Part shown: positions 53,656 through 62,107 of the stretch, piece after piece
How positions within the stretch are numbered: position 1 is the stretch's first letter
How the letters are laid out: each line of letters starts with the position of its first letter
Origin: Rhizobium tumorigenes
GTDB taxonomy: Bacteria; Pseudomonadota; Alphaproteobacteria; Rhizobiales; Rhizobiaceae
Direction of reading: 5' to 3'
DNA: 64,000 bases
Assembly: GCF_003240565.2 (NCBI RefSeq)
Contig: NZ_CP117255.1
Span: 2,294,001-2,358,000, forward strand
Position numbers and translations under genes: made by a program
The notes under the pieces: model-generated
Told to the model about the DNA's origin: nothing
What the model saw: the letters and a program-made list of their open reading frames with translations, nothing else
Database searches by the model: none

Positions 53656-53859
53656 TTATCCCTCGAGCATGGTCCTGAGTTCGGCGGGGTCGCTGATGCC
53701 GAACTCGTACCAGTCGATCAGCGACCGCGCGGCCACCTGCGCATCGGCGCTTTGAATATCGATTGACCTGTCCGCGCACCAGGCGTCCAGCACCGTCTGC
53801 AGCATGCCGAGATCGCTGGATTGAATGCCTTCCTTGGGCCAGTCCGTCGTTGTGGTCAT
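53656..53859 (-). CDS. small hypothetical protein, 67 residues
   Basis: ATG 53859 follows AAGGGCGAG. The protein MTTTTDWPKEGIQSSDLG, then MLQTVLDAWCADRSIDIQSADAQVAARSLIDWYEFGISDPAELRTMLEG, is acidic with a compact helical pattern (a repeated AxxLIDWYE-like segment) of a kind seen in many rhizobial small proteins. No domain is recognised. A longer reading from 53922 is less likely. The gap 53860-54124 shows no further gene. Confidence 0.7.
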   Translation of the reverse strand: MTTTTDWPKEGIQSSDLGMLQTVLDAWCADRSIDIQSADAQVAARSLIDWYEFGISDPAELRTMLEG

Positions 53860-54124
53860 TGCTCGCCCTTGACTTAGATCCTCGCTCTGCAAACTTACCC
53901 ACAATTGCCGTATTTTCAACAAATTTGCTCAGACTGCCCAACTGTTAAGTCGGACCCGTGGGAAATTTGCAGCAGTTCGGACTGTCGAACCACAAGAGAG
54001 GTAATTTTCGGCCTGAAATCAGGAACCAACTTTCCACTTGCTAGTTCTTGAAACGGTTGGTCGCGCCACATTTGCGGCAACTCAAGATTAATTGAAAAGG
54101 CCATTCATCTGGCAGGAGGTTATT

Positions 54125-54202
54125 ATGGGTCGTGGTATTTTGCTTTGGCTGCTTGGCATTCCGATTCCGCTCATCATCATTATTCTCCTATTCGTCCGAT
54201 AG
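54125..54202 (+). CDS. 25-residue hydrophobic membrane peptide
   Basis: ATG 54125 follows GGAGG at five bases. The peptide is MGRGILLWLLGIPIPLIIII then LLFVR: a single transmembrane helix with a central Pro-Ile-Pro kink and charged ends. I recall very similar short proteins in many proteobacterial genomes, usually unnamed. Its stop (TAG 54200-54202) overlaps the AGGAGG ribosome site of the next gene, so the two are coupled. A function in membrane stress or as a partner of the next protein is only a guess. Confidence 0.75.
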   Translation: MGRGILLWLLGIPIPLIIIILLFVR

Positions 54203-54211
54203 GAGGTCTCA

Positions 54212-55123
54212 GTGACCATTCCAACAACAGGCTACGCACCGGCGGCTCCGCTCGAATCGTCGGCTTCCGCCGTCAGCTGGGCGCCGGTTATCGCCGGTGC
54301 AGTCGCTGCGACGGCGATCACCCTGATACTTCTGCTGGTAGGCTCCGGCCTCGGGCTAACGATGGTGTCCCCTTGGGCGAACGCCAGTTCGTCGGCAGCA
54401 ACTGTCGGCGTCGCTGCAGCCGTGTGGCTAATCGTCATCCAGTGGCTTTCTGCCGGCGTGGGTGGCTACCTCACCGGGCGGCTTCGCACGAAATGGACCG
54501 GCGTTCATACCTACGAGGTCTTTTTCCGTGACACGGCCCACGGGTTCCTGTCATGGGCATTGGCAACGATCGTCGTTGCCGGCCTGTTGAGCTCGGCTGT
54601 GAGCTCCGTCATAGGTACCGGCGTGCAGGCAACGGCAGCTGTCGCCGGTGGTGCAGCTGCAACAGCTGGTTCAGCTGCGGCCTCTGGTGCTTCCCAGTCC
54701 ACGAGTACATTCTCGCCCGCTTACTACACCGACGCGCTGCTTCGGCCCTCACGTCCCCAGGCTGCGCCCGGCAATGACAGCAACGAGAACGTGACTGCCG
54801 AAGTGTCGCGCATCCTGCTGACTGGCGCCGCCGATGGCGGTATTTCGCCTGACGACCGCACCTATCTGCAGCAGGTGGTCGCCTCGCGCGCCGGCCTGTC
54901 CGATGCCGACGCAAAAGCGCGCGTTGACACAGTCCTGAAGCGTATCGACGACGCCAAGGTTGCCACCCAGCAGGCAGCCGACAAGGCTCGCAAGAGCGCA
55001 TCGGTCGTCGCTCTTCTCGGCGCCCTGTCCCTGCTCGTCGGCGCATTCATCGCCGGTGTTGGCGGCGCCATTGGTGGCCGTCAGCGCGACGAGGACGAAG
55101 AACGCATGGCGCTCAACACCTGA
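54212..55123 (+). CDS. membrane protein of unknown function, 303 residues
   Basis: The GTG start follows AGGAGGTCTCA. Three or four membrane helices are visible: about residues 22-52 (VSWAPVIAGAVAATAITLILLLVGSGLGL), 60-85, 110-150, and a C-terminal one (VVALLGALSLLVGAFIAGVGGAIGG). Between them is a soluble segment with an EF-hand/TerB-like feel (VSRILLTGAADGGISPDDRTYLQQVVASRAGLSDADAKARVDTVLKRIDDAK). It is coupled to the tiny peptide upstream. A terminator follows. I do not recognise a named family. Confidence 0.88.
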   Translation: MTIPTTGYAPAAPLESSASAVSWAPVIAGAVAATAITLILLLVGSGLGLTMVSPWANASSSAATVGVAAAVWLIVIQWLSAGVGGYLTGRLRTKWTGVHTYEVFFRDTAHGFLSWALATIVVAGLLSSAVSSVIGTGVQATAAVAGGAAATAGSAAASGASQSTSTFSPAYYTDALLRPSRPQAAPGNDSNENVTAEVSRILLTGAADGGISPDDRTYLQQVVASRAGLSDADAKARVDTVLKRIDDAKVATQQAADKARKSASVVALLGALSLLVGAFIAGVGGAIGGRQRDEDEERMALNT

Positions 55124-55147
55124 GCCAACTTTGCAACTGATTCGGGA

Positions 55148-55175
55148 GGCGGCCTCAAGCGGGCCGCCTTTTTTA
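55148..55175 (+). terminator. rho-independent terminator
   Basis: Arms GGCGGCC (55148-55154) and GGCCGCC (55162-55168) followed by TTTTTT, 25 bases after the stop of the membrane-protein gene. It separates that unit from the aldehyde oxidoreductase operon. Confidence 0.9.
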
Positions 55176-55255
55176 TTTGCGCTGCGACCCGTGAGCGCCT
55201 CCGGAACAAACTGCGCCTTTTGAGGTTTGCACCCTGTCCCACTGAAAGGTTTCCT

Positions 55256-55768
55256 ATGCAAAACCCATCCCCAACGCCGTCCGGCTTTACGGTGCCGGTC
55301 GTCCTTACCATCAATGGCGAAAAGCATGATCTTCAGGTGGCGCCCTGGACGACGCTGGTCGATCTCCTGAGGGAAGATCTTCATCTGACCGGAACAAAGA
55401 AGGGCTGCGACCACGGTCAATGCGGCGCGTGCACGGTGCTGATTGATGGTGTCCGCCTGAACTCGTGCCTCATCCTTGCCGTCACCCGCGACGGCGCCGA
55501 AATCACTACCATCGAAGGTGTCGGCGAACGCGACAATCTTCATCCCATGCAACGGGCCTTCGTCGAAAACGACGCCCTGCAGTGCGGTTACTGCACCCCC
55601 GGCCAAATCTGTTCCGCCATCGGCCTCGTCAACGAGGGCAAGGCAAGCAACCGGACGGAAATCCGCGAGCTCATGAGTGGTAACATCTGTCGTTGCGGAG
55701 CCTACACCAACATCGCCGATGCGGTCGAAGACGTGCTGTTTGAAGACCGCCGGGAGGCAGCCGAATGA
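55256..55768 (+). CDS. paoA: aldehyde oxidoreductase [2Fe-2S] subunit (PaoA-type)
   Basis: A 170-residue two-domain iron-sulfur subunit of the xanthine-oxidase family: plant-type ferredoxin cysteines in CDHGQCGACTVLIDG and NSC, and the second cluster in CGYCTPGQIC and GNICRCGAY. ATG 55256 follows GAAAGG. Unlike the Escherichia coli PaoA it has no twin-arginine leader at this start, nor in the short upstream extension, so a cytoplasmic enzyme is likely. Its stop overlaps the FAD subunit ATG. Confidence 0.93.
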   Translation: MQNPSPTPSGFTVPVVLTINGEKHDLQVAPWTTLVDLLREDLHLTGTKKGCDHGQCGACTVLIDGVRLNSCLILAVTRDGAEITTIEGVGERDNLHPMQRAFVENDALQCGYCTPGQICSAIGLVNEGKASNRTEIRELMSGNICRCGAYTNIADAVEDVLFEDRREAAE

Positions 55769-56781
55769 ACCGCTTTGAATACATCAAGCCCGCCAACGTC
55801 AGCGAAGCGGTTGCCGCACTCGCATCGAATGCCGGTGCGCAGGTTATCGCCGGCGGCACCAACATCGTCGATCTGATGAAATACGATGTGGTCGCCCCTT
55901 CCGTGCTCGTCGATATCAATGGCCTCCAGCTGAAAGACATAGAAGCACTGCCAGACGGTGGATACCGGATTGGTGCGCTCGCATCCAACAGCGCAATCGC
56001 CTATCACGAAGGTATCGAGCGGGACTATCCGCTGCTCTCCAGCGCCATTCTTGCCGGCGCTTCCCCGCAGCTCCGCAACGCTGCCACGGCGGGCGGAAAC
56101 CTGCTGCAGCGGACGCGGTGCTATTATTTCTATGACCCCTCGACGCCGTGTAACAAGCGCGAGCCGGGCAGCGGCTGTTCCGCCATCGGTGGCCTCAACC
56201 GTATCCATGCCATTCTCGGCACGAGCGACAGCTGCATTGCAACCCACCCATCCGACATGTGCGTCGGACTGGCGGCGCTTGATGCCGTTGTCGAGGTCAC
56301 AGGCCCGGACGGTGAACGCACCATCGAATTCGCCGACTTTCACCGCCTTCCCGGCGATATGCCGGAAAAGGACAACACGCTGATGCACGGCGAAATCGTC
56401 ACGGGCATCCGGATTGGTGGCAAGCCGAGCACCACGCATCACACATACCTGAAACTGCGCGACCGTCTTTCCTATGCCTTCGCGCTGGTATCCGTCGCCG
56501 TTTCGCTGGACATGGACGGGGGTGTCGTATCCGGCGCCCGTATCGCGCTCGGTGGCGTTGCCCACAAGCCATGGCGTGACCGGGAAGCCGAGGCCGCGCT
56601 CATAGGGCGCCAACCTTCGGAGGCCGATTTCCGCGCCTTCGCCGCTACGCTGCTTGCGCCAGCAAAGGGCCAGGGCAGCAATGATTTCAAGATACCGCTG
56701 GCAGAGAAGGCCATCGTGCGTGCCCTGAGGCAGGCCGTTGCCGGAACCCCGCAGGTCCAGTCCGTGAAGGCGATCGCATGA
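55765..56781 (+). CDS. paoB: aldehyde oxidoreductase FAD/[4Fe-4S] subunit (PaoB-type)
   Basis: A 338-residue FAD subunit: FEYIKPANVSEAVAALASNAGAQVIAGGTNIVDLMKYD, then ASPQLRNAATAGGNLLQRTRCYYFYDPSTPCNKREPGSGCSAIGGLNRIHAILGTSDSCIATHPSDMCVGL. The cluster of cysteines in that stretch is the extra [4Fe-4S] loop that distinguishes PaoB from ordinary xanthine dehydrogenase subunits. It carries electrons between the molybdenum and acceptor sites. It overlaps the flanking genes by four bases on each side. Confidence 0.94.
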   Translation: MNRFEYIKPANVSEAVAALASNAGAQVIAGGTNIVDLMKYDVVAPSVLVDINGLQLKDIEALPDGGYRIGALASNSAIAYHEGIERDYPLLSSAILAGASPQLRNAATAGGNLLQRTRCYYFYDPSTPCNKREPGSGCSAIGGLNRIHAILGTSDSCIATHPSDMCVGLAALDAVVEVTGPDGERTIEFADFHRLPGDMPEKDNTLMHGEIVTGIRIGGKPSTTHHTYLKLRDRLSYAFALVSVAVSLDMDGGVVSGARIALGGVAHKPWRDREAEAALIGRQPSEADFRAFAATLLAPAKGQGSNDFKIPLAEKAIVRALRQAVAGTPQVQSVKAIA

Positions 56782-59045
56782 AAGAGAGCCCCTTGAGCAC
56801 CAACACACGCCACATTGGCCACCCTGTCCCGCGCGTTGACGCCGGTCTGAAAGTCACCGGCCAAGCGACGTATTCCGCCGAATATTCCGAACCTGGCCTG
56901 CTGCACGGCGCCGTCGTGCTGAGCACCATAGCCGTCGGCAAGATCGTCAGCATCGACACCACGGCCGCGAAGGCCTTTCCCGGTGTCGTGGAGGTCTTTA
57001 CCCACGAAAACCGGATGGACGTCGCGTCGTCGGACAAGAAGTGGCAGGACGATACCGCAGCCCCCGGCCATCCTTTCCGACCGCTCGATTCCGACAAGAT
57101 CCTGTTCGACGGCCAGCCCGTCGCTTTCGTCGTCGCCGATCGATTCGAGACTGCCCGCGATGCGGCAGCTCTGGTGAAGGTACAATACGAGGCAGCCGAG
57201 GCGCGTACCGACATCGAGGCGGAGCGCGGCAACAGCTACGTGCCGCCCACAAAGAGAAACGGCATAGCACCTCCCCCGAAGCCGCGCGGCAAGGCAGAAG
57301 AAGCCTATGCATCGGCGCCCTTCAAGGTATCGGCGGATTACGCGCTGGAAGGCGAACACCACAACCCGATGGAAATGTTTGCCACCACCGTTCTATGGGA
57401 AAATGATAAGCAGCTGACCATCTACGACAAGACACAGGGATCGCAAAACTCGCAAAAGTTCGTCTGCAATGTTTTCGGGCTGGAACAAGATGACGTGCGC
57501 GTCATCAACGCCTATGTCGGGGGCGCCTTCGGTGGCGGCCTCCGCCCTCGCCACCAGCTTTTCCTCGCTGTCATGGCAAGCCTACAGCTGAAGCGCTCCG
57601 TGCGTCTGGAACTGACGCGTCGCGAAATGTTCTATCTCAGCTTCCGGCCGCTGATGCTGCAGACGGTATCCCTTGGCGCCGATGCCAACGGCCAGCTGCA
57701 ATCCGTCATGCACGACGTTGTTTCCGGCACTTCCCAGTTCGAGGACTACCAAGAAGTCGTCGTCAACTGGTCGGGTCTCGCCTACCGCTGCGAGAACGTC
57801 AAGCTGGGCTACGAACTCACCAAGCTAGACACGATGACACCGGGCGACATGCGCGCCCCGGGCGCTGCATCAGGCCTTTTCGCGCTGGAATCCGCGATGG
57901 ACGAACTCGCCTACGAGATCGACATCGATCCGCTCGAACTCAGGACCCGCAACTTCATTCATTTCGACCAGAACGATGACAAGCAGCTGACCAGCAAGGC
58001 GCTGCATGCCTGCTACCGGCAGGGTGCGGAACGCTTCGGCTGGTCCCGTCGTCAGATGCAGCCGGGCTCGATGCGCGACGGCAACGAACTGGTTGGCTGG
58101 GGCATGGCCACAGGCTTCTGGGATGCGATGCTCAGCCCCGCCGAGGCCAAGGTTCGCTACACCGGCAATGGCCAGATCGTCGTGGAAGCGGCAGCCAGCG
58201 ATATCGGCACCGGCACCTATACGATCCTGACGCAGATCGCCGCCGAAGCCTTCGACGTTGCCATGGACCAGGTCGTCGTTCAGATCGGCGATTCCGCACT
58301 GCCGACGACGACGGTCGAGGGTGGTTCGTGGACAGCCGCCTCCACGGGTTCAGCCGTACAGGCCGGATGTCAGGCTGTCATCCAGAAGATCCTGACGCTG
58401 GCACAGAAGACCAAGGGATCGCCACTCGACGACGCCAAGATTGGCGATGTCGTCATCCGCGAAGGCCGCCTGGTGCTGAAGACGGACGAAACAAAGGGAG
58501 CGGCCATCGCCGATCTCCTTGCCGCCGAGGGGCTGTCGTCTCTCGAGGGTGACGGCTCCGTGGCACCGGACAAGATGCAGATGATGAAGTTCATCAGCTA
58601 CACCCATTCCGCAGTCTTTGCGGAGGTGCGTGTCGATGCGGAACTGGGTGTCGTTCGTGTCACCCGTATCGTCAGTGCGATCGCTGCCGGCAAGATCCTC
58701 AACCCGAAAACGGCACGCAGCCAGATTCTCGGCGGCGTCGTCATGGGGATTGGCATGACATTGCATGAAGAAGGCATGTGGGATCACCGCAGCGGCCGGA
58801 TCATGAACCACAACCTTGCTGAATATCACGTGCCGGCCCATGCCGACATCGACGACATCGATGTGATCTTCGTCGAGGAATTCGACGACAAGGCAAGCCC
58901 CATCGGCATCAAGGGCCTCGGTGAGATCGGTCTCGTCGGCGTCAGCGCGGCGATTGCGAACGCGATCTTCCATGCCACAGGCAAGCGCCAGCGAAACCTG
59001 CCGGTGACCATCGACAAGATCATCGACCAAACGATGCCAGCCTGA
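56778..59045 (+). CDS. paoC: aldehyde oxidoreductase molybdenum-cofactor subunit (PaoC-type)
   Basis: A 755-residue molybdopterin-binding subunit. Characteristic segments are HIGHPVPRVDAGLKVTGQATYSAEYSEPGLLHGAVVLSTIA, the cofactor loop AYVGGAFGGGLRPRHQ, MRAPGAASGLFALESAMDELAYE, and the C-terminal active-site Glu in IGIKGLGEIGLVGVSAAIANAIFHATGKR. It oxidises aldehydes, often aromatic, to acids. The PaoD-type maturation factor is not adjacent. A catalase-family gene follows after ten bases, which could deal with peroxide made by the enzyme (inference). Confidence 0.95.
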   Translation: MKESPLSTNTRHIGHPVPRVDAGLKVTGQATYSAEYSEPGLLHGAVVLSTIAVGKIVSIDTTAAKAFPGVVEVFTHENRMDVASSDKKWQDDTAAPGHPFRPLDSDKILFDGQPVAFVVADRFETARDAAALVKVQYEAAEARTDIEAERGNSYVPPTKRNGIAPPPKPRGKAEEAYASAPFKVSADYALEGEHHNPMEMFATTVLWENDKQLTIYDKTQGSQNSQKFVCNVFGLEQDDVRVINAYVGGAFGGGLRPRHQLFLAVMASLQLKRSVRLELTRREMFYLSFRPLMLQTVSLGADANGQLQSVMHDVVSGTSQFEDYQEVVVNWSGLAYRCENVKLGYELTKLDTMTPGDMRAPGAASGLFALESAMDELAYEIDIDPLELRTRNFIHFDQNDDKQLTSKALHACYRQGAERFGWSRRQMQPGSMRDGNELVGWGMATGFWDAMLSPAEAKVRYTGNGQIVVEAAASDIGTGTYTILTQIAAEAFDVAMDQVVVQIGDSALPTTTVEGGSWTAASTGSAVQAGCQAVIQKILTLAQKTKGSPLDDAKIGDVVIREGRLVLKTDETKGAAIADLLAAEGLSSLEGDGSVAPDKMQMMKFISYTHSAVFAEVRVDAELGVVRVTRIVSAIAAGKILNPKTARSQILGGVVMGIGMTLHEEGMWDHRSGRIMNHNLAEYHVPAHADIDDIDVIFVEEFDDKASPIGIKGLGEIGLVGVSAAIANAIFHATGKRQRNLPVTIDKIIDQTMPA

Positions 59046-59055
59046 GGACGACCCC

Positions 59056-60159
59056 ATGACAAAGAGCCCCCCGCACAATCCGCAAGCCTACCGCGACGAT
59101 CTGGAAACCGTCGAAAAGGACGAACCGGAGACTGCCCGCGCACTGGCGGAGACCATGCTCTCGATCTCGCACAAGACCTACCGCGACGGAGGCCATGCCA
59201 TCCGCAGCGTCCATGCCAAGAGCCACGGCCTGCTGGAAGGCGAGTTCCGGGTCATGGACGGCCTGCCGCCGGAACTGGCGCAGGGCCTGTTTGCAAAGCC
59301 TGCCAGCTACAAGGCTTTCGTGCGGCTATCGACGACGCCCGGAGACATTCTCCATGACAGCGTCTCGACACCGCGCGGTCTGGCGTTGAAAATCGTCGAT
59401 GTCGATGGCCCGAGGCTTGACCCGGAAGACGACAGCGCATCCCAGGATTTCCTGATGGTCAACGGCAAGCAGTTCAACGCGTCTAGTGCCAAGGCCTTTC
59501 TCCTCAACCTCAAGGCACTGGCGGCAACCACCGACCATGCCGACGGCCTGAAGGAAGTTGCCTCGAAGGTGCTGCGTGGCATCGAAAGCGTTATCGAGGC
59601 TGTCGGAGCCAAAAGTGCCTCGATCATCTCGCTCGGCGGCCATCCCGAGACCAATATCCTCGGCGAAAGTTTCTTTGCACAGCTTCCCCTTCGCTACGGC
59701 GACTATGTCGCCAAGTTCGCGCTCGTTCCACAATCCGAAGAGCTGAAAGCGTTGACCGGCCAGGAGCTGGACCTCAACCATAACCCAGACGGGCTGCGCG
59801 AGGCTGTGTCCGACTATTTCGCCAGCAACAAGGCGGTTTGGGAGTTCCAGGTGCAGCTCTGTTCGAGTGCGGAAGAGATGTCGATCGAGGATGCCGCTGC
59901 CGTCTGGGACGAGGAAAAAAGCCCGTTCATCACTGTGGCCACCCTGACGGTCGAGCCGCAGCCATCCTGGACAACTGAGCGAGATCGCGAGATCAACGAC
60001 GGCATGTCGTTCCGCCCCTGGAACGGCCTTGCCGCCCACCGTCCGCTTGGCAGCATCATGCGGATGCGCAAGCTAGCTTATGCCCGCTCCGCAGCCTTCC
60101 GCTCGGAACGCAACCAGACGCCGGTCGAAGAGCCTACCCAGAAGGCGCTGACCGCCTAG
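59056..60159 (+). CDS. catalase-family (haem-fold) protein
   Basis: A 367-residue member of the catalase fold without the full-length catalase C-terminus. The distal-His region is SVHAKSHGLLEGEFRVMDGLPPELAQGLFAKPASYKAFVRLSTTPGD, followed by SVSTPRGLALKIVDVDGPRL and DFLMVNGKQFN. A proximal-Tyr candidate is in IMRMRKLAYARSAAF. Small catalase-like proteins act as peroxidases or allene-oxide-type enzymes. It begins ten bases after paoC, so it is probably in that operon. Its TAG overlaps the opposing DUF763 TAG in the palindrome CTAG. Confidence 0.9.
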   Translation: MTKSPPHNPQAYRDDLETVEKDEPETARALAETMLSISHKTYRDGGHAIRSVHAKSHGLLEGEFRVMDGLPPELAQGLFAKPASYKAFVRLSTTPGDILHDSVSTPRGLALKIVDVDGPRLDPEDDSASQDFLMVNGKQFNASSAKAFLLNLKALAATTDHADGLKEVASKVLRGIESVIEAVGAKSASIISLGGHPETNILGESFFAQLPLRYGDYVAKFALVPQSEELKALTGQELDLNHNPDGLREAVSDYFASNKAVWEFQVQLCSSAEEMSIEDAAAVWDEEKSPFITVATLTVEPQPSWTTERDREINDGMSFRPWNGLAAHRPLGSIMRMRKLAYARSAAFRSERNQTPVEEPTQKALTA

Positions 60160-61445
60160 CTGAGATCAGCCTTGCGGCAGCCGCTTTCAGCATCCGGAAT
60201 TTCAACACTCTCTTCGGCTGGTTCCCAGCCGAAGACGCTCCGGCCGCCCCACTCCGCCGAGCGCCGGAATTCGCCGGCGATGATCTCCTTCAGATCGGGG
60301 CCGGTAACGTAGCGCTCCAGCTGGCGTGTCTGGTCATCGAGCCGTTTCAGCGCCTGCATCTCCTCGTCACGACCGAGCCGCCCCTTGCGCACCGCCGATT
60401 TCATCACGTTGATTGTCTCGTCATAGACCTTCAGCGGCACGGGAAACGGATGCCTGTCCTTGCCGCCATGGGCGAGCGAGAAACGAGCCGGGTCGGAAAA
60501 CCGGCAGGGCGCGCCATGCACCACTTCCGCTACCATCGCCAGAGCCCGCACCGTGCGCGCGCCAACACCGGGCACCAGCAGCAATTGCGAAAAGTCCTTC
60601 GGCCCACGATCGGCCGCAGCAGCAATCGCGCCATGCAGCCGCCGCATGTTGACATCTTCCTGGCGGACATCGTGATGGGCAGGCATGATCAGGTGTGGCA
60701 GCGTCATTTGATCGGATATTTTGGGAGGTTTGCCGGCAGCCTCGAGATCGATGACCTCGCGCAGGATGCGGTCGGGGCCGAGCGAGGCCAGCAGATCCAG
60801 CTGGCCGGAGCGCGACTGGTCCGCCCGCCGGTCGGCAAGGTTGACGATCTCGCCGAGGCTATGGCCTTCTATCGCGGCATGCGGCGAATCGAGGAAGCTT
60901 TCCAGCCCCGCCGATTGCCAATGGTAGCGCCGCGCCTGTCTCGCCTCGCCGTTCATGCCCTGCTGCACCACCACCCACTTGCCGTCGTCGGTGACGATGA
61001 AGCCGTGCAGATAGAGATCGAAGCCGTCCTGCAGCGCTGCACTGTCCACCTTGGCGACAAGCCGGCTGGTCGTCGCCAGCGCCGCCCCATCGACGCCGAC
61101 GCGCTGGCCGATGGCCATCAGCTCGTCCGGTGTCTTGCGCGATTGCGCGCCTCGACCGCCGCAGACATGGATGCCCAATTCACCGGCCATCGGCGCCAGC
61201 CCGCGCTTCAGCGCTCCGATGACGCTCGTGGTGATACCGGACGAATGCCAGTCCATCCCCATCACCGAGCCGAAGGATTGAAACCAGAAGGGATGAGCAA
61301 GCCGGCTGAGAAACTCGTCGCGGCCGTAGTGCTGGACGATGGCCTCAGTGATCAGCGCACCCAGCCGCGTCATGCGCTGCCCCAGCCACGGCGGCACACG
61401 ACCACCATGCAGCGGCAGATCCGCGCTTCCCGCCCTTTTCGTCAC
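60156..61445 (-). CDS. DUF763-family protein
   Basis: A 429-residue protein that matches DUF763: MTKRAGSADLPLHGGRVPPWLGQRMTRLGALITEAIVQHYGRDEFLSRLAHPFWFQSFGSVMGMDWHSSGITTSVIGALKRGL, then VCGGRGAQSRKTP and LLLVPGVGARTVRALAMVAEVVHGAPCRFSDPARFSLAHGGKDRHPFPVP. The GVGARTVRAL helix-hairpin-helix-like motif suggests nucleic-acid binding. The biochemical role of the family is unsettled. It converges on the catalase-family gene with overlapping stops. Confidence 0.93.
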   Translation of the reverse strand: MTKRAGSADLPLHGGRVPPWLGQRMTRLGALITEAIVQHYGRDEFLSRLAHPFWFQSFGSVMGMDWHSSGITTSVIGALKRGLAPMAGELGIHVCGGRGAQSRKTPDELMAIGQRVGVDGAALATTSRLVAKVDSAALQDGFDLYLHGFIVTDDGKWVVVQQGMNGEARQARRYHWQSAGLESFLDSPHAAIEGHSLGEIVNLADRRADQSRSGQLDLLASLGPDRILREVIDLEAAGKPPKISDQMTLPHLIMPAHHDVRQEDVNMRRLHGAIAAAADRGPKDFSQLLLVPGVGARTVRALAMVAEVVHGAPCRFSDPARFSLAHGGKDRHPFPVPLKVYDETINVMKSAVRKGRLGRDEEMQALKRLDDQTRQLERYVTGPDLKEIIAGEFRRSAEWGGRSVFGWEPAEESVEIPDAESGCRKADLS

Positions 61446-61497
61446 GAACCCGTTCCTCTCAGCCGATTACCCCCAAATCACAGGCGAACGATGGTTG

Positions 61498-61995
61498 TCA
61501 GCCATCCCAAGCCGTCGCACCGATAAAGATCGCCGCCATCGCTTCGATGCCGGCCTGATCGACACGGTCGAAACGGCCCGGCAGCGGGCTGTCGAGATCG
61601 AGCACGCCGAACACCTGGCCATCGCGGATCAACGGCACGACCAGCTCCGAGCGCGAAGCGGCGTCACAGGCGATATGGCCGGGAAAGGCATGGACATCCT
61701 CGACCAGCATGGTTTGCGCCTTCTCCACCGCCGTCCCGCACACACCACGGCCCACGGCGATCCGCACGCAGGCAGGCTTGCCCTGAAAAGGACCGAGCAG
61801 CAATTCGTCCTCCGACTGGAGAAAATAGAAGCCGGCCCAATTGATATCGGGCAGCATCTGGAAGATCAGCGCCGAGGTATTGGCAGCATTGGCAATGGCA
61901 TCTGTCTCGCCGGCAAGCAGGCCGCCCAGCTGCGCCTGCAGCGCATGGTAGAACTCCGCCTTGTCGGCATGTACAATCATGGTTTCCTGGAACAT
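61498..61995 (-). CDS. msrC: free methionine-(R)-sulfoxide reductase (GAF type)
   Basis: A 165-residue GAF protein. The three conserved cysteines are Cys76 (GKPACVRI), Cys86 (GRGVCGTA) and Cys110 (HIACDAAS), the same spacing as in the E. coli fRMsr. LPDINWAGFYFL and GVLDLDSPLPGRFDRVDQAG complete the match. It reduces free methionine-R-sulfoxide in the cytoplasm using thioredoxin. GGGAG precedes the ATG. Confidence 0.95.
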   Translation of the reverse strand: MFQETMIVHADKAEFYHALQAQLGGLLAGETDAIANAANTSALIFQMLPDINWAGFYFLQSEDELLLGPFQGKPACVRIAVGRGVCGTAVEKAQTMLVEDVHAFPGHIACDAASRSELVVPLIRDGQVFGVLDLDSPLPGRFDRVDQAGIEAMAAIFIGATAWDG

Positions 61996-62107
61996 CGCCT
62001 ATCTCCCTTGTTCTGTCATACCGCTGGGCGGGGATGCCTCATCCCCGATGCCCGCACCTGTCGTCTTGCCCTTTTATCGTCCCGGAGCGTGTATAGGCCA
62101 ATTCGCA

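Noticed and set aside
53246..53941. 231-codon minus-strand open frame rich in Arg, His and Cys
   Set aside because: It overlaps the more convincing 67-residue gene in another frame, and its composition looks non-coding; no alternative gene could be fixed in 53246-53650.
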